From positions 434,001 to 498,000 of the forward strand of contig NZ_JBLZNC010000001.1 in assembly GCF_048553715.1 (NCBI RefSeq): 64,000 nucleotides of DNA, read 5' to 3'. Both the position numbers and the translations under genes were made by a program. Source of the stretch: Sagittula sp048553715. GTDB taxonomy: Bacteria > Pseudomonadota > Alphaproteobacteria > Rhodobacterales > Rhodobacteraceae. The notes beneath the pieces are model-generated. The model saw only the letters and a list, made by a program, of their open reading frames with translations. It was not told where the DNA came from and did not search any database. Below, in pieces: positions 7,374 through 15,865 of this stretch (within the stretch, counting starts at the first letter, position 1; every line of letters begins with the position of its first letter).

Positions 7374-10142
7374 ATGACACTCACCGATCGCATCACCCGC
7401 CTGCCGCGTGCCTTTGACCCCGACCGCGCCGCCGAAGCGCTCAGCCACGTACCTTGGGCACAAGGCCAGACCGCCAAGTTACTGCACGGGGTTGCAGGGT
7501 CCAGCCCCTATCTCAACGGGTTGATCCAGCGCGAACAGGCATGGCTGGAGGCGGCCATTGATACGCCGGAACAGGCGTTGGATGACGTCATGGCGGGGCT
7601 GGACCGGCTGCCCCCCGATCAGGTCGGCGCAGGGCTGCGGGTGGCGAAACGGCGGGTGGCGCTGCTGACGGCGCTGTGTGACCTTGGCGGGGTCTGGCCG
7701 CTGGAAAAGGTGACCGGCGCGCTCAGCGATCTGGCGGACAAGGCCACCGCACAGGCCATGCAGGCGGCGGTCGGCCATGAAATCCGGCGCGGCAAACTGC
7801 CGGGCATGACAGAGGACGACATTCCCACGGCGGGTGGCATGGTGGCGCTGGCCATGGGCAAGATGGGCGCGGGCGAGCTCAACTATTCCTCGGACATCGA
7901 CCTGATCGTGCTGTTCGACGAGAGCCGCTTTGACCCCGACGATTATCACGAGGCGCGCTCCAGCCTTGTGCGGGCCACGCGCAAGATGTCGGCCACGCTC
8001 AACGATCGGACCGCCGAAGGCTATGTCTTTCGGACCGATCTGCGCCTGCGGCCCGATCCGGCTGTGACGCCGGTTTGCATGGCGATGGAGGCGGCAGAAC
8101 GCTATTATGAGAGCTTTGGCCGCACATGGGAACGCGCCGCCTATATCAAGGCGCGCGCCTGCGCCGGTGACATTGCCGCCGGCGAGCGGTTCTTGCAGTC
8201 GATCACGCCCTTTGTCTGGCGCAAGCATCTGGATTTCGCCGCCATTCAGGACGCCCATGACATGCGGCTGCGCATCCGCGAACACAAAGGCTTTCACGGC
8301 GAGATAACCTTGCCCGGTCACAACATGAAGCTGGGGCGCGGCGGCATCCGCGAGATCGAATTCTTTACCCAGACCCGCCAGTTGATCGCGGGCGGGCGCG
8401 ACCCTGATCTGCGGCTGCGCGGCACCGTCGACGGGCTGGCCATGCTGGCGCAAAAGGGCTGGATCGCCGAGGACACCGCCACACGTCTGGCGCAGCATTA
8501 CCGCGCCCACCGCGAGGTGGAACACCGCATCCAGATGGTCAACGACGCCCAGACCCACGACCTGCCAAACACGCCCGAGGGGTTGGAGCGTCTGGCCTGT
8601 CTCAGCGGTGTCTCGCGCGAGGACATGGAGCGTGATCTGGCCGCGCGGCTGACCGAAGTGCACAGCCTGACCGAAGGCTTCTTTGCCCCCGATGCCAGCG
8701 CGCCCTGTGACGCGCCCGCGCTGTTCGACGATCATCCGGTGGTGGACCGCTGGACGACCTATCCCTGTTTGCGCTCGGATCGGGCGCAGGCGCTGTGGCG
8801 CAGGTTGCGTCCCGAAATTCTGCGCAGGCTGGCCGAGACCGCCCGGCCCGAGGAATCCTTGCTGGCATTTGACGGGTTTCTCAAAGGGTTACCGGCCGGT
8901 GTTCAACTGTTTTCCCTGTTCGAGGCCAACCCGCAGCTGATGGATCTGCTGGTGGATATCGTCGGCACCTCGCCGGATCTGTCGCTGTATCTGGCGCGCC
9001 ATTCCAGTGTCTTTGATGCGGTGATCGGTGGCGATTTCTTTAGCCCGTGGCCGGGGCGCGCGGCGCTGACCGCATTGCTGGCCGAGACCTTGGCGCAGGC
9101 GGATGACTACGAGGCCAAGCTCGACCGTGCCCGCCGCTGGGCCAAGGAGTGGCATTTCCGCGTGGGCGTGCATCTGTTGCGCGGCATGAAATCCCCCGAT
9201 GAGGCGGGCAAGGCCTATGCCGATCTGGCAGAGGCGGTTCTGGCCGCGCTTTGGCCCGTTGTGCAGGCGGAATTTGCGCGCAAACACGGGCCCGCTCCGG
9301 GCCGGGGGGCTGTGGTTGTGGGCATGGGGTCGCTGGGCGCGGGGCGGTTGCATGCGCGCTCTGACCTCGACGTGATCGTGATATATGACCCTTTGGATCA
9401 GGAGATGTCCGAGGGGCGCAGACCCTTGGCCGCGCGCACCTATTATGCCCGCCTGACCCAAGCGCTTGTGACCGCGATGAGCGCGCCCATGTCCGAAGGG
9501 CGGCTGTACGAGGTGGACATGCGCCTGCGCCCCTCTGGCAATCAGGGGCCTGTGGCCACCAGTTGGACCGCTTTTACCCGCTATCAACGTGAGGAGGCGT
9601 GGATTTGGGAGCATCTCGCCCTGACACGCGCCCGTGTGATCGCGGGGCCTGCGGGCTTAGGCGCGGATGTGGAGGCCTTTCGCCGTGATCTGCTGGGCGC
9701 AGGCCACAGTGCCGGTAGGGTGCTGCAGGCCGTCGGCGAAATGCGCGAGCGGATCGCCGCCGCCAAAGGCGCGACAGGGCCATGGGATGCCAAGATCGGC
9801 GCGGGCCGCATGCAGGAAATCGACCTGATCGCACAGGCGGCAGCGCTGGTGTCCGGACAGGCCATCCGCCAGACGCCGCGCGCGCTGCGATCGGTGGATT
9901 GGCTGGACAGTGCGGCGCTGATCAAAGCCTATGAGACGCAGTGGACCCTGCAGATCGGCACCCGTCTGGTCAGTGAGAAACCGCTTGAGCCGGACGCCTT
10001 GGGGCAGGGTGGCTGTGCCTTTCTGCTGCGGCTGACGGGGTGTCCGGATATGGACGGTCTGCGCGACACTTTGGAGGCGCAGTCCGCTGCGGCGGCCAAG
10101 GCGATTGATGCGGCTTTGGCGATGGGTGGCAAAGATGAATGA
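7374..10142 (+). CDS. glnE: Bifunctional glutamine synthetase adenylyltransferase/deadenylylase
   Basis: This 922-residue enzyme adds AMP to, and removes it from, glutamine synthetase in response to PII state. Two nucleotidyltransferase domains are visible: GKMGAGELNYSSDIDLIVLF (about residues 162-181, the N-terminal deadenylylase half) and GMGSLGAGRLHARSDLDVIV (about residues 650-669, the C-terminal adenylyltransferase half). Each carries the two catalytic Asp of the SDxD pattern. VDMRLRPSGNQGP and FRTDLRLRPDP are the matching downstream motifs. The start MTLTDRIT was taken because it avoids overlap with the divergent oxidoreductase start. The next gene overlaps its stop by eight bases. The window's glutamine-synthetase-like protein at 33755 is a different, amine-ligating type and is not its obvious target. 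Confidence 0.95.
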   Translation: MTLTDRITRLPRAFDPDRAAEALSHVPWAQGQTAKLLHGVAGSSPYLNGLIQREQAWLEAAIDTPEQALDDVMAGLDRLPPDQVGAGLRVAKRRVALLTALCDLGGVWPLEKVTGALSDLADKATAQAMQAAVGHEIRRGKLPGMTEDDIPTAGGMVALAMGKMGAGELNYSSDIDLIVLFDESRFDPDDYHEARSSLVRATRKMSATLNDRTAEGYVFRTDLRLRPDPAVTPVCMAMEAAERYYESFGRTWERAAYIKARACAGDIAAGERFLQSITPFVWRKHLDFAAIQDAHDMRLRIREHKGFHGEITLPGHNMKLGRGGIREIEFFTQTRQLIAGGRDPDLRLRGTVDGLAMLAQKGWIAEDTATRLAQHYRAHREVEHRIQMVNDAQTHDLPNTPEGLERLACLSGVSREDMERDLAARLTEVHSLTEGFFAPDASAPCDAPALFDDHPVVDRWTTYPCLRSDRAQALWRRLRPEILRRLAETARPEESLLAFDGFLKGLPAGVQLFSLFEANPQLMDLLVDIVGTSPDLSLYLARHSSVFDAVIGGDFFSPWPGRAALTALLAETLAQADDYEAKLDRARRWAKEWHFRVGVHLLRGMKSPDEAGKAYADLAEAVLAALWPVVQAEFARKHGPAPGRGAVVVGMGSLGAGRLHARSDLDVIVIYDPLDQEMSEGRRPLAARTYYARLTQALVTAMSAPMSEGRLYEVDMRLRPSGNQGPVATSWTAFTRYQREEAWIWEHLALTRARVIAGPAGLGADVEAFRRDLLGAGHSAGRVLQAVGEMRERIAAAKGATGPWDAKIGAGRMQEIDLIAQAAALVSGQAIRQTPRALRSVDWLDSAALIKAYETQWTLQIGTRLVSEKPLEPDALGQGGCAFLLRLTGCPDMDGLRDTLEAQSAAAAKAIDAALAMGGKDE

Positions 10143-10404
10143 TGCAGGACTGATAGATCCCAAGGGGCTGATCCGCGAATCCTACCGGATCGAGGGGATT
10201 ACCCTGTCCGAATGTCGGTCGATCTTTCTTGATTGGGCTTTGTCGGTGCCGGTGGATGCGGACAGCGCTGCGATGATTGGTGAGCTGCTCGACACCTATG
10301 GCGCGGCAGACCACCCGATGACGCAAGTCTTGCGCGAGGGGTTGCAGAGCCAGGCAAAGCCGAAACGGCGCGGCGGCTGGCGGTCACGCCCTCGCGGCGG
10401 CTAA
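10135..10404 (+). CDS. Conserved-looking hypothetical protein coupled to glnE
   Basis: The 89-residue soluble protein starts with MNDAGLIDPKGLIRESYRIE and continues ITLSECRSIFLDWALSVP, ending in a basic Arg/Gly tail. Its ATG lies inside the glnE stop region (8-base overlap), so translation is probably coupled. I do not recognise a domain. The helical, acidic body resembles small nitrogen-metabolism-linked proteins only by location. A bidirectional terminator follows. Confidence 0.7.
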   Translation: MNDAGLIDPKGLIRESYRIEGITLSECRSIFLDWALSVPVDADSAAMIGELLDTYGAADHPMTQVLREGLQSQAKPKRRGGWRSRPRGG

Positions 10405-10407
10405 ACG

Positions 10408-10436
10408 AAAACGCGCGCCTCAGCGGCGCGCGTTTC
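10408..10436. terminator. Bidirectional terminator between glnE operon and eda
   Basis: An 11-bp stem (AAACGCGCGCC at 10409-10419 with 10425-10435) has a 5-base loop, with A-rich sequence on the left and T-rich on the right, so it works for both converging transcripts. Confidence 0.85.
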
Positions 10437-10459
10437 ATATCTTGGCGTTTATTGTGCGA

Positions 10460-11104
10460 TCAGTCGCGCGACAGGCTTGCCGCCTCGCGCGCCAGCGCTT
10501 CGATCCCGGCCCAGTCTTCGGCATCAACCAGCCCCTTGGGCGCAACCCAGGAGCCGCCACAGCACAGCACGTTCGGCAGGCTGAGGTAGTCGTTGACGTT
10601 TTTCATAGACACACCGCCGGTCGGGCAAAAGCGCACCTGCGGGATCGGCGCGCCGATGCCCTTGAGCGCGGGGGCGCCGCCATTTGCCTCGGCTGGGAAG
10701 AATTTCTGCACGGTGTAGCCACGCTCCAGCAGGCGCATGGCCTCGGTTGCAGTGGCCACGCCCGGCAGAAGCGGCAGATCGGCCTCTTCGCAGGCATCAA
10801 GCAGACGCTCGGTGGCGCCGGGCGAGACACCAAAGGTTGCGCCTGCGTCCTTGGCCCGCTGGACGTCTTCGGGGGTCAGCAAGGTGCCTGCACCCACAAC
10901 GCCGCCTTCGACGCTGGCCATCTCCTTGATCACGTCCAATGCGGCGGGCGTGCGCAAGGTGACCTCGAGCACGGGAAGCCCGCCTGTGACCAGCGCTTGG
11001 GCGAGGCCCTTGGCCTTGGCTGCGTCATCGACGACGAGAACGGGAATGACCGGGGCGAGGCGGCACAGCTTTTCGCTTTGAATGCTGGCGTCTTGGGGCG
11101 TCAT
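10460..11104 (-). CDS. eda: 2-dehydro-3-deoxy-phosphogluconate (KDPG) aldolase
   Basis: This 214-residue class I aldolase splits KDPG into pyruvate and glyceraldehyde 3-phosphate, the last step of the Entner-Doudoroff pathway. The Schiff-base lysine is Lys134 in QKFFPAE, and the catalytic Glu47 lies in VLEVTLRTP. GAGTLLTPED and FCPTGGVS (phosphate-binding loop) are also present. It lies downstream of edd on the same strand, 82 bases away, with a hairpin between, so the two may be differentially expressed from one transcript. AAAAGGACACTTCCT precedes the ATG. Confidence 0.96.
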   Translation of the reverse strand: MTPQDASIQSEKLCRLAPVIPVLVVDDAAKAKGLAQALVTGGLPVLEVTLRTPAALDVIKEMASVEGGVVGAGTLLTPEDVQRAKDAGATFGVSPGATERLLDACEEADLPLLPGVATATEAMRLLERGYTVQKFFPAEANGGAPALKGIGAPIPQVRFCPTGGVSMKNVNDYLSLPNVLCCGGSWVAPKGLVDAEDWAGIEALAREAASLSRD

Positions 11105-11119
11105 AGGAAGTGTCCTTTT

Positions 11120-11141
11120 AGGTATTTATACCAAGAAAAAG
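11120..11141 (+). repeat. Dispersed AGGTATTT...CCAAG element, copy A
   Basis: This 22-base element in the edd-eda gap begins AGGTATTTATACC and ends CAAGAAAAAG. Close copies occur at 17429-17452 (minus strand) and 47534-47555, each next to a G+C-rich hairpin. Confidence 0.5.
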
Positions 11142-11148
11142 CGAGTTG

Positions 11149-11178
11149 GCGCGCACGCGGGCTGGCCGTGCGCGCGCC
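11149..11178 (-). terminator. Hairpin in the edd-eda intergenic region
   Basis: GGCGCGCACG pairs with CGTGCGCGCGCC across a 9-base loop, and the minus-strand transcript continues into a U-rich stretch. It is likely a partial terminator or stabiliser after edd. Confidence 0.55.
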
Positions 11179-11186
11179 GTGAGCGG

Positions 11187-12992
11187 TTAAACCACGACTG
11201 CCGCGCCGTTGGAAGCCAAACCGACGTTTTCGCGGAAGGCGGCGAAGAGTTCGCGCCCCACGCCGTGTCCGTTGTCTATCAGATCGGCGGTGACCGGCGC
11301 GCGGTTGTCGAAGTCTTCGGCCAGACAGGCCAGCGTGCCGGAGACCGCATCAAGGCGCAGCAGATCGCCGTCCTGCACGCGGGCGAGCGGCCCGCCATTG
11401 GCGGCCTCCGGCGAGACGTGGATGGCCGCAGGGACCTTGCCGGAGGCACCGGACATACGGCCATCGGTGACAAGAGCCACCTTCAGGCCGCGGTCTTGCA
11501 GAACCGCCAGAGTGGGGGTGAGCCCGTGCAGCTCCGGCATGCCGTTTGATTTTGGGCCCTGGAAGCGCACCACGAAAATGGTGTCTTCGGTGATTTCGCC
11601 GTTCTTGAACGCCTGTTTTACGGAGTCCTGATCTTGGAACACGCGGGCGCGGGCCTCGATGATGTGGCGTTCGGGCGCCACGGCGGAGACCTTGATCATG
11701 CCGGTGCCGAGGTTGCCGGTCAGCTCTTTCAGCCCGCCGGTTTGCTGGAAGGGATCGGAGGCGGGGCGCAGGATCTTGTCGTTCTGTGTTTCGGTCGGGC
11801 CATCGCGCCATGTCAGTGTGCCGTCCTTGAGAACGGGTTCCTGCGCGTAGGGTTTCAGGCTGTCGCCGACGACGGTTTTGACGTCCTCGTGCAGCAGCCC
11901 TGCATCCATCAGCGAGCCGATCATGAACTGAAGGCCACCGGCGGCGTGGAAATGGTTCACGTCGGCCAGACCGTTGGGATAGACCTTTGCCATCAGCGGG
12001 GTGACGGCGGAGATGTCGTTGAAGTCCTCGACCTCCAGCGCGATGCCGGCGGCGCGGGCCATGGCGGGCAGGTGCAGGACAAGGTTGGTCGAGCCGCCGG
12101 TTGCCATCAGCCCAACGATCCCGTTCACAAAGGCCTTGGCGTCGAGGATCTGCGACACGGGTCGGTAGTCGTTGCCAAGCGCGGTGATTTCCAGCGCGCG
12201 GCGGGTTCCGGCCTCTGTCAGCGCGTCGCGCAGCGGGGTATTGGGCTGCACAAAGGAGGTGCCGGGCAGGTGAAGGCCCATGAACTCCATCAACATCTGG
12301 TTGGTGTTGGCGGTGCCGTAGAAGGTGCATGTGCCCGCCGCGTGATAGGAGGCCATCTCGGCCTTCATCAGTTCGTCGCGGCTGATCTTGCCCTCGGCGA
12401 ATTGCTGGCGGACCTTTGCCTTTTCATCGTTGGGGATGCCGGAGGGCATCGGGCCTGCGGGCAGGAAGATCCCCGGAATGTAGCCGAAGGTGGCGGCGGC
12501 GATGATCAGACCGGGCACGATCTTGTCGCAGACGCCGAGGTAGACGGCGCTGTCAAAGACGTTGTGCGACAGGCCGATACCGGCGGCCAATGCGATCACA
12601 TCGCGCGAGAACAGAGACAGCTCCATGCCGACCTGACCCTGGGTGACGCCATCACACATGGCGGGCACGCCGCCTGCGACCTGTGCGGTGGCGCCGTTGG
12701 CGCGGGCCGTGGCGCGGATCAGATCGGGGTATTTTTCAAACGGCTGATGCGCCGACAGCATATCGTTGTAGGCGCTGATGATGCCGATGTTGGGGGTGCG
12801 TTCCGTGGCGAGCCGCCCTTTGTCACCTTCCATAGCGGCATAGGCATGGGCCTGGTTGCCGCAGGTCAGGTGGGCGCGGCGCGGGCCGTCTTCGGCGGCG
12901 CGGGCCATACGGTCGAGATACGTCGCGCGCAGATCCTTTGATCGGTCTTCGATGCGGGCTGTGACGCGGGCGATGGTGTCGTTGAGGGGCAT
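11187..12992 (-). CDS. edd: Phosphogluconate dehydratase
   Basis: The 601-residue iron-sulfur dehydratase of the IlvD/Edd family converts 6-phosphogluconate to KDPG. Diagnostic segments are TPNIGIISAYNDMLSAHQPF, GGVPAMCDGVTQGQVGMELS (a cluster-binding Cys), GLMATGGSTNLVLHLPAMAR, FYGTANTNQMLMEFMGLHLP (the Cys of AGTCTF precedes it) and VTDGRMSGASGKVPAAIHVS. AGGAGG stands six bases before the chosen ATG, six codons inside the longest frame. With eda it completes the Entner-Doudoroff route, the main glycolytic route in many Roseobacters. A LacI-type palindrome lies 62 bases upstream. Confidence 0.97.
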   Translation of the reverse strand: MPLNDTIARVTARIEDRSKDLRATYLDRMARAAEDGPRRAHLTCGNQAHAYAAMEGDKGRLATERTPNIGIISAYNDMLSAHQPFEKYPDLIRATARANGATAQVAGGVPAMCDGVTQGQVGMELSLFSRDVIALAAGIGLSHNVFDSAVYLGVCDKIVPGLIIAAATFGYIPGIFLPAGPMPSGIPNDEKAKVRQQFAEGKISRDELMKAEMASYHAAGTCTFYGTANTNQMLMEFMGLHLPGTSFVQPNTPLRDALTEAGTRRALEITALGNDYRPVSQILDAKAFVNGIVGLMATGGSTNLVLHLPAMARAAGIALEVEDFNDISAVTPLMAKVYPNGLADVNHFHAAGGLQFMIGSLMDAGLLHEDVKTVVGDSLKPYAQEPVLKDGTLTWRDGPTETQNDKILRPASDPFQQTGGLKELTGNLGTGMIKVSAVAPERHIIEARARVFQDQDSVKQAFKNGEITEDTIFVVRFQGPKSNGMPELHGLTPTLAVLQDRGLKVALVTDGRMSGASGKVPAAIHVSPEAANGGPLARVQDGDLLRLDAVSGTLACLAEDFDNRAPVTADLIDNGHGVGRELFAAFRENVGLASNGAAVVV

Positions 12993-13053
12993 GCGAGGCC
13001 TCCTTGGCACAGTTGCGTGGGCGCGGTTGCTTGCTGGTGCCAGACATAAAGGC

Positions 13054-13065
13054 GTTACCGCTAAC
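13054..13065. promoter_or_regulatory. LacI/GntR-type operator-like palindrome upstream of edd
   Basis: GTTACCGCTAAC has GTTA/TAAC half-sites around a CG-centred core and resembles the operator consensus of LacI-family sugar regulators, including gluconate repressors. It lies 62 bases upstream of edd in the intergenic gap, a sensible place for repression. The regulator gene is not in the window. Confidence 0.5.
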
Positions 13066-13226
13066 AGTAAACCGTCTTATTTCGGATGTCCGGTCAAATG
13101 GTTTCCCCTGAAACTCCCCGTCCTTGCCGCAATCATGCCGCAGTCGGAGGCGAATAAATGGTTAACAAACCACACCCCGGACAGAAGCCCAGATGAGCAG
13201 TGGGCGGGGGACAGAAGGAAAAGAGC

Positions 13227-13961
13227 ATGAGCCTGAAACATATCGCCGCCGGACTGATGATGACCGTATCCTTGAGCGCCTGTTCCGGCGCCGTGTCTGG
13301 CAAGGCCCCGTATGAAAGCGTCCCGCAGGAGCTGGGCTTTGCCGCACAGGTCGCGCAGCCAACGGCACCGTCCGCCGAGGTGCAGCGCGCCGCCATGTCG
13401 CTGAGCAGCGCCCCGCAGGCTGAAGGTGAGCTGCCCTCTGCGGTCTTCAATCCTTACAATCTGGTAAGCTATGAGATCCTCATCCCGCAGGAGTTGACCG
13501 TCTCCGAGGCCAATCTGTACTATCCCGTGGCCGATATCGTCTGGCGCGGGGATGCCCATGGCAACCGTAAACAGCAGATCGCGGCGATCTTTCAAAACAG
13601 CCTGAGCAAGGCGCGCGGCGGTGCCACCGGCGGCACCGATGTCAAGGCCATCGTGACACTGGAGAAATTCCATTCGCTCACCGAAAAGACCCGCTATACC
13701 ATCGGCGGTTGGCACGAGATCCGGTTCAACATCTCGCTGGTTGATGCCACGACAGGAGAGGTTCTGGTGGCGAACCGTGTGGTCCGTGCCGATCTGAACG
13801 GTCTGGGCGGGCGTCGCGCCATCGAGGCCGAGCGTCAGGGGCTGACCCAGAAGGTCCGCATTCAGGCACATCTGGACCGCGTGATCCGGGCCGAACTGGC
13901 AGAGCCGGGCGGCTGGACCCGTCGCGACATCGCGCTGAGCCGCTCGATCGACCAAATCTGA
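13227..13961 (+). CDS. Predicted lipoprotein of unknown function
   Basis: The 244-residue exported protein has a signal peptide MSLKHIAAGLMMTVSLSACSG whose Leu-Ser-Ala-Cys lipobox predicts lipidation at Cys18. The mature part has no motif I can name; it includes NPYNLVSYEILIPQELTVSE, DIVWRGDAHGNRKQQI and GWHEIRFNISLVDATTGEVL, an alpha/beta pattern seen in conserved Rhodobacteraceae lipoproteins. GAAGGA gives a good start at MSLKH; the nine extra codons of the longer frame are not used. It stands alone between the divergent edd and the rRNA methyltransferase. Confidence 0.8.
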   Translation: MSLKHIAAGLMMTVSLSACSGAVSGKAPYESVPQELGFAAQVAQPTAPSAEVQRAAMSLSSAPQAEGELPSAVFNPYNLVSYEILIPQELTVSEANLYYPVADIVWRGDAHGNRKQQIAAIFQNSLSKARGGATGGTDVKAIVTLEKFHSLTEKTRYTIGGWHEIRFNISLVDATTGEVLVANRVVRADLNGLGGRRAIEAERQGLTQKVRIQAHLDRVIRAELAEPGGWTRRDIALSRSIDQI

Positions 13962-14018
13962 TCCAAAGCGCGCGTTCTGCCGCTTTTCACCGATCACAAA
14001 GAACGCTAAGGCGGGGGT

Positions 14019-15230
14019 ATGACAGCCTCCGCCTCACCTGTTGGTGCCCGCCCCACCTTACGCCTGAAACCCAAGGCGAACGCCCGCGCGATCCGCCATG
14101 GCTCGCCTTGGGTGTTTGACAACGAACTGGTGATGGATCGCCGGTCCAAAGCCATTGCGCCCGGCACCATTGCCACGCTGGAAGACAATGAACGCAAGCC
14201 GCTGGGCACCGTGGCGGTCAACCCCAACAGCCGTATCGTGGCCCGCATGCTGGACCGCGACTCGGAGGCGGTGATCGACACCGCTTGGTTCGCGACCCGC
14301 CTGTCAAAGGCGCTGAGCCTGCGCGAACGTCTGTACGCCGGGCCGTACTACCGGCTGATCCACGCCGAGGGCGACGGTCTGCCCGGTCTGATCATCGACC
14401 GCTTCGGGGACACCTGTGTCATCCAGCCCAACGCCGCTTGGGTCGACACCCATCTGGAGGCGCTGACCGCCGCGCTGACAGAGGTCACCGGCGTGTCGAA
14501 CGTGTTGAAAAACGCCAGCGGACGCGGTCGCACGCTCGAAGGGCTGGACGCCGATGATGCGGTTCTGGTGGGCGCGGCCCCCGATGCCCCCATCGCGGTG
14601 GAGATGAACGGCGCGACCTATATGGCGGATCTGACCGGCGGGCAGAAAACCGGCCTGTTCTTTGACCAGCGCGACAACCACGGGTTTGTGGCACGGCTGG
14701 CGCGGGACGTGAATGTCCTTGACGTGTTCAGCCATGTGGGCGGTTTCGGCCTCGCGGCGCTTGCCGGTGGTGCGGCCCATGCCACATGTGTGGACGGATC
14801 GGCCGCAGCGCTTGATCTCGCCGCCGAAGGGGCGCGGCGCATGGGCGCGATTGACCGTTTCTCGGCGCGTCAGGGGGATGCTTTTGACCAGCTTGAAGCC
14901 CTGCAAACCGAAGGGGCCAAATTCGAACTGGTGATCTGTGACCCGCCCGCCTTTGCCCCGTCGAAACAGGCGGCGGACAAGGGGTTGCGCGCCTATGAAC
15001 GCATCGCGCGCCTTGCGGCCCCCTTGGTGGCGGAGGATGGCTACCTCGTGCTGTGTTCGTGCTCCCACGCGGCAGATCTGACATCCTTTACCGGGGCCTG
15101 CCTGCGCGGCATCGGACGGTCGGGCCGTCGCGCGCAACTGCTGCACACGGGCGCTGCCGGAGCGGACCACCCGCTGCTGCCGCAGCTTGCCGAAAGCGGC
15201 TACCTCAAGGCGCTGGTGTTCCGGCTGTGA
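14019..15230 (+). CDS. rlmI: Class I SAM-dependent rRNA (cytosine-C5) methyltransferase, RlmI-like
   Basis: The 403-residue protein has an N-terminal PUA domain (residues about 12-90, RLKPKANARAIRHGSPWVFD) and a Rossmann methyltransferase domain. The SAM motif LDVFSHVGGFGLAALAGGA follows the GLFFDQRDN helix, and DPPAFAPSK is the catalytic motif IV. The last visible C-terminal motif, LVLCSCSHAADL, contains the cysteine used by RNA m5C methyltransferases. By homology to RlmI it would modify 23S rRNA at the position equivalent to C1962. The PIN gene begins inside its stop codon (GTGA overlap). Confidence 0.88.
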   Translation: MTASASPVGARPTLRLKPKANARAIRHGSPWVFDNELVMDRRSKAIAPGTIATLEDNERKPLGTVAVNPNSRIVARMLDRDSEAVIDTAWFATRLSKALSLRERLYAGPYYRLIHAEGDGLPGLIIDRFGDTCVIQPNAAWVDTHLEALTAALTEVTGVSNVLKNASGRGRTLEGLDADDAVLVGAAPDAPIAVEMNGATYMADLTGGQKTGLFFDQRDNHGFVARLARDVNVLDVFSHVGGFGLAALAGGAAHATCVDGSAAALDLAAEGARRMGAIDRFSARQGDAFDQLEALQTEGAKFELVICDPPAFAPSKQAADKGLRAYERIARLAAPLVAEDGYLVLCSCSHAADLTSFTGACLRGIGRSGRRAQLLHTGAAGADHPLLPQLAESGYLKALVFRL

Positions 15231-15781
15231 CGCAGATGCGCGCGGTTCTCGACACCTGCGTGTTGTTTCCCACGGTGATGCGCGAAATGCTGGTGGGCGT
15301 GGCGGGGCAGGGGCTGTACACGCCGCAATGGTCCGCCCGCATTCTCGAGGAATGGGCCCACGCCGCGCGCAAGATCGGCCCGACGGGTGAGGCGCAGGCG
15401 CGGGGCGAAATCGCCCTGCTGCGTGCCGCATGGCCCAAGGCGGAAATCACGTGGAAGCCATCGCTGGAGGACCGGCTGTGGCTGCCCGATCCTGCTGACG
15501 TGCATGTTCTGGCCGCAGCCATCGCGGGCAGTGCCGATGTGATCGTGACCCTGAATGCCTCGGATTTCCCCCGGGGCACTCTGGCCGAGGAAGGGCTGTC
15601 ACGTGTCGACCCGGACGCCTTTCTGCTGGGGTTCTGGCAGGCCCAGCCCGAAACCGTCACCGCTGTGGCAGACCGTGTCCTCGCCACGGCGCAACAGCTG
15701 TCTGGCGCCCCATGGGAAATCCGTCCTTTGCTGAAAAAAGCGCGTCTCCCCCGACTGGCGAAGGCTTTGTCGCAGGCCTAA
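15227..15781 (+). CDS. PIN-domain protein (putative ribonuclease)
   Basis: The 184-residue protein belongs to the PIN nuclease superfamily. RAVLDTCVLFPTVMREML gives the first catalytic Asp, ARILEEWAHAARK an acidic helix, and LPDPADVHVLAAAIAGSADVIVTLNASDFP the DxHVxAAA..T.N..DF pattern with the remaining acidic residues. A GTG start overlapping the methyltransferase stop (GTGA) is preferred to the internal ATG three codons later. There is no small antitoxin gene beside it, which argues against a simple VapC toxin and for a housekeeping RNA-processing role coupled to the rRNA methyltransferase. Confidence 0.8.
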   Translation: MTQMRAVLDTCVLFPTVMREMLVGVAGQGLYTPQWSARILEEWAHAARKIGPTGEAQARGEIALLRAAWPKAEITWKPSLEDRLWLPDPADVHVLAAAIAGSADVIVTLNASDFPRGTLAEEGLSRVDPDAFLLGFWQAQPETVTAVADRVLATAQQLSGAPWEIRPLLKKARLPRLAKALSQA

Positions 15782-15865
15782 GCCGCCGCTGTGGGTTGCG
15801 GGGCAGCGCGCGTCCTGATACCTCCGCCGGAAGCCTGAGTAATTCCCAAAGACAAAGAGGCCGCT

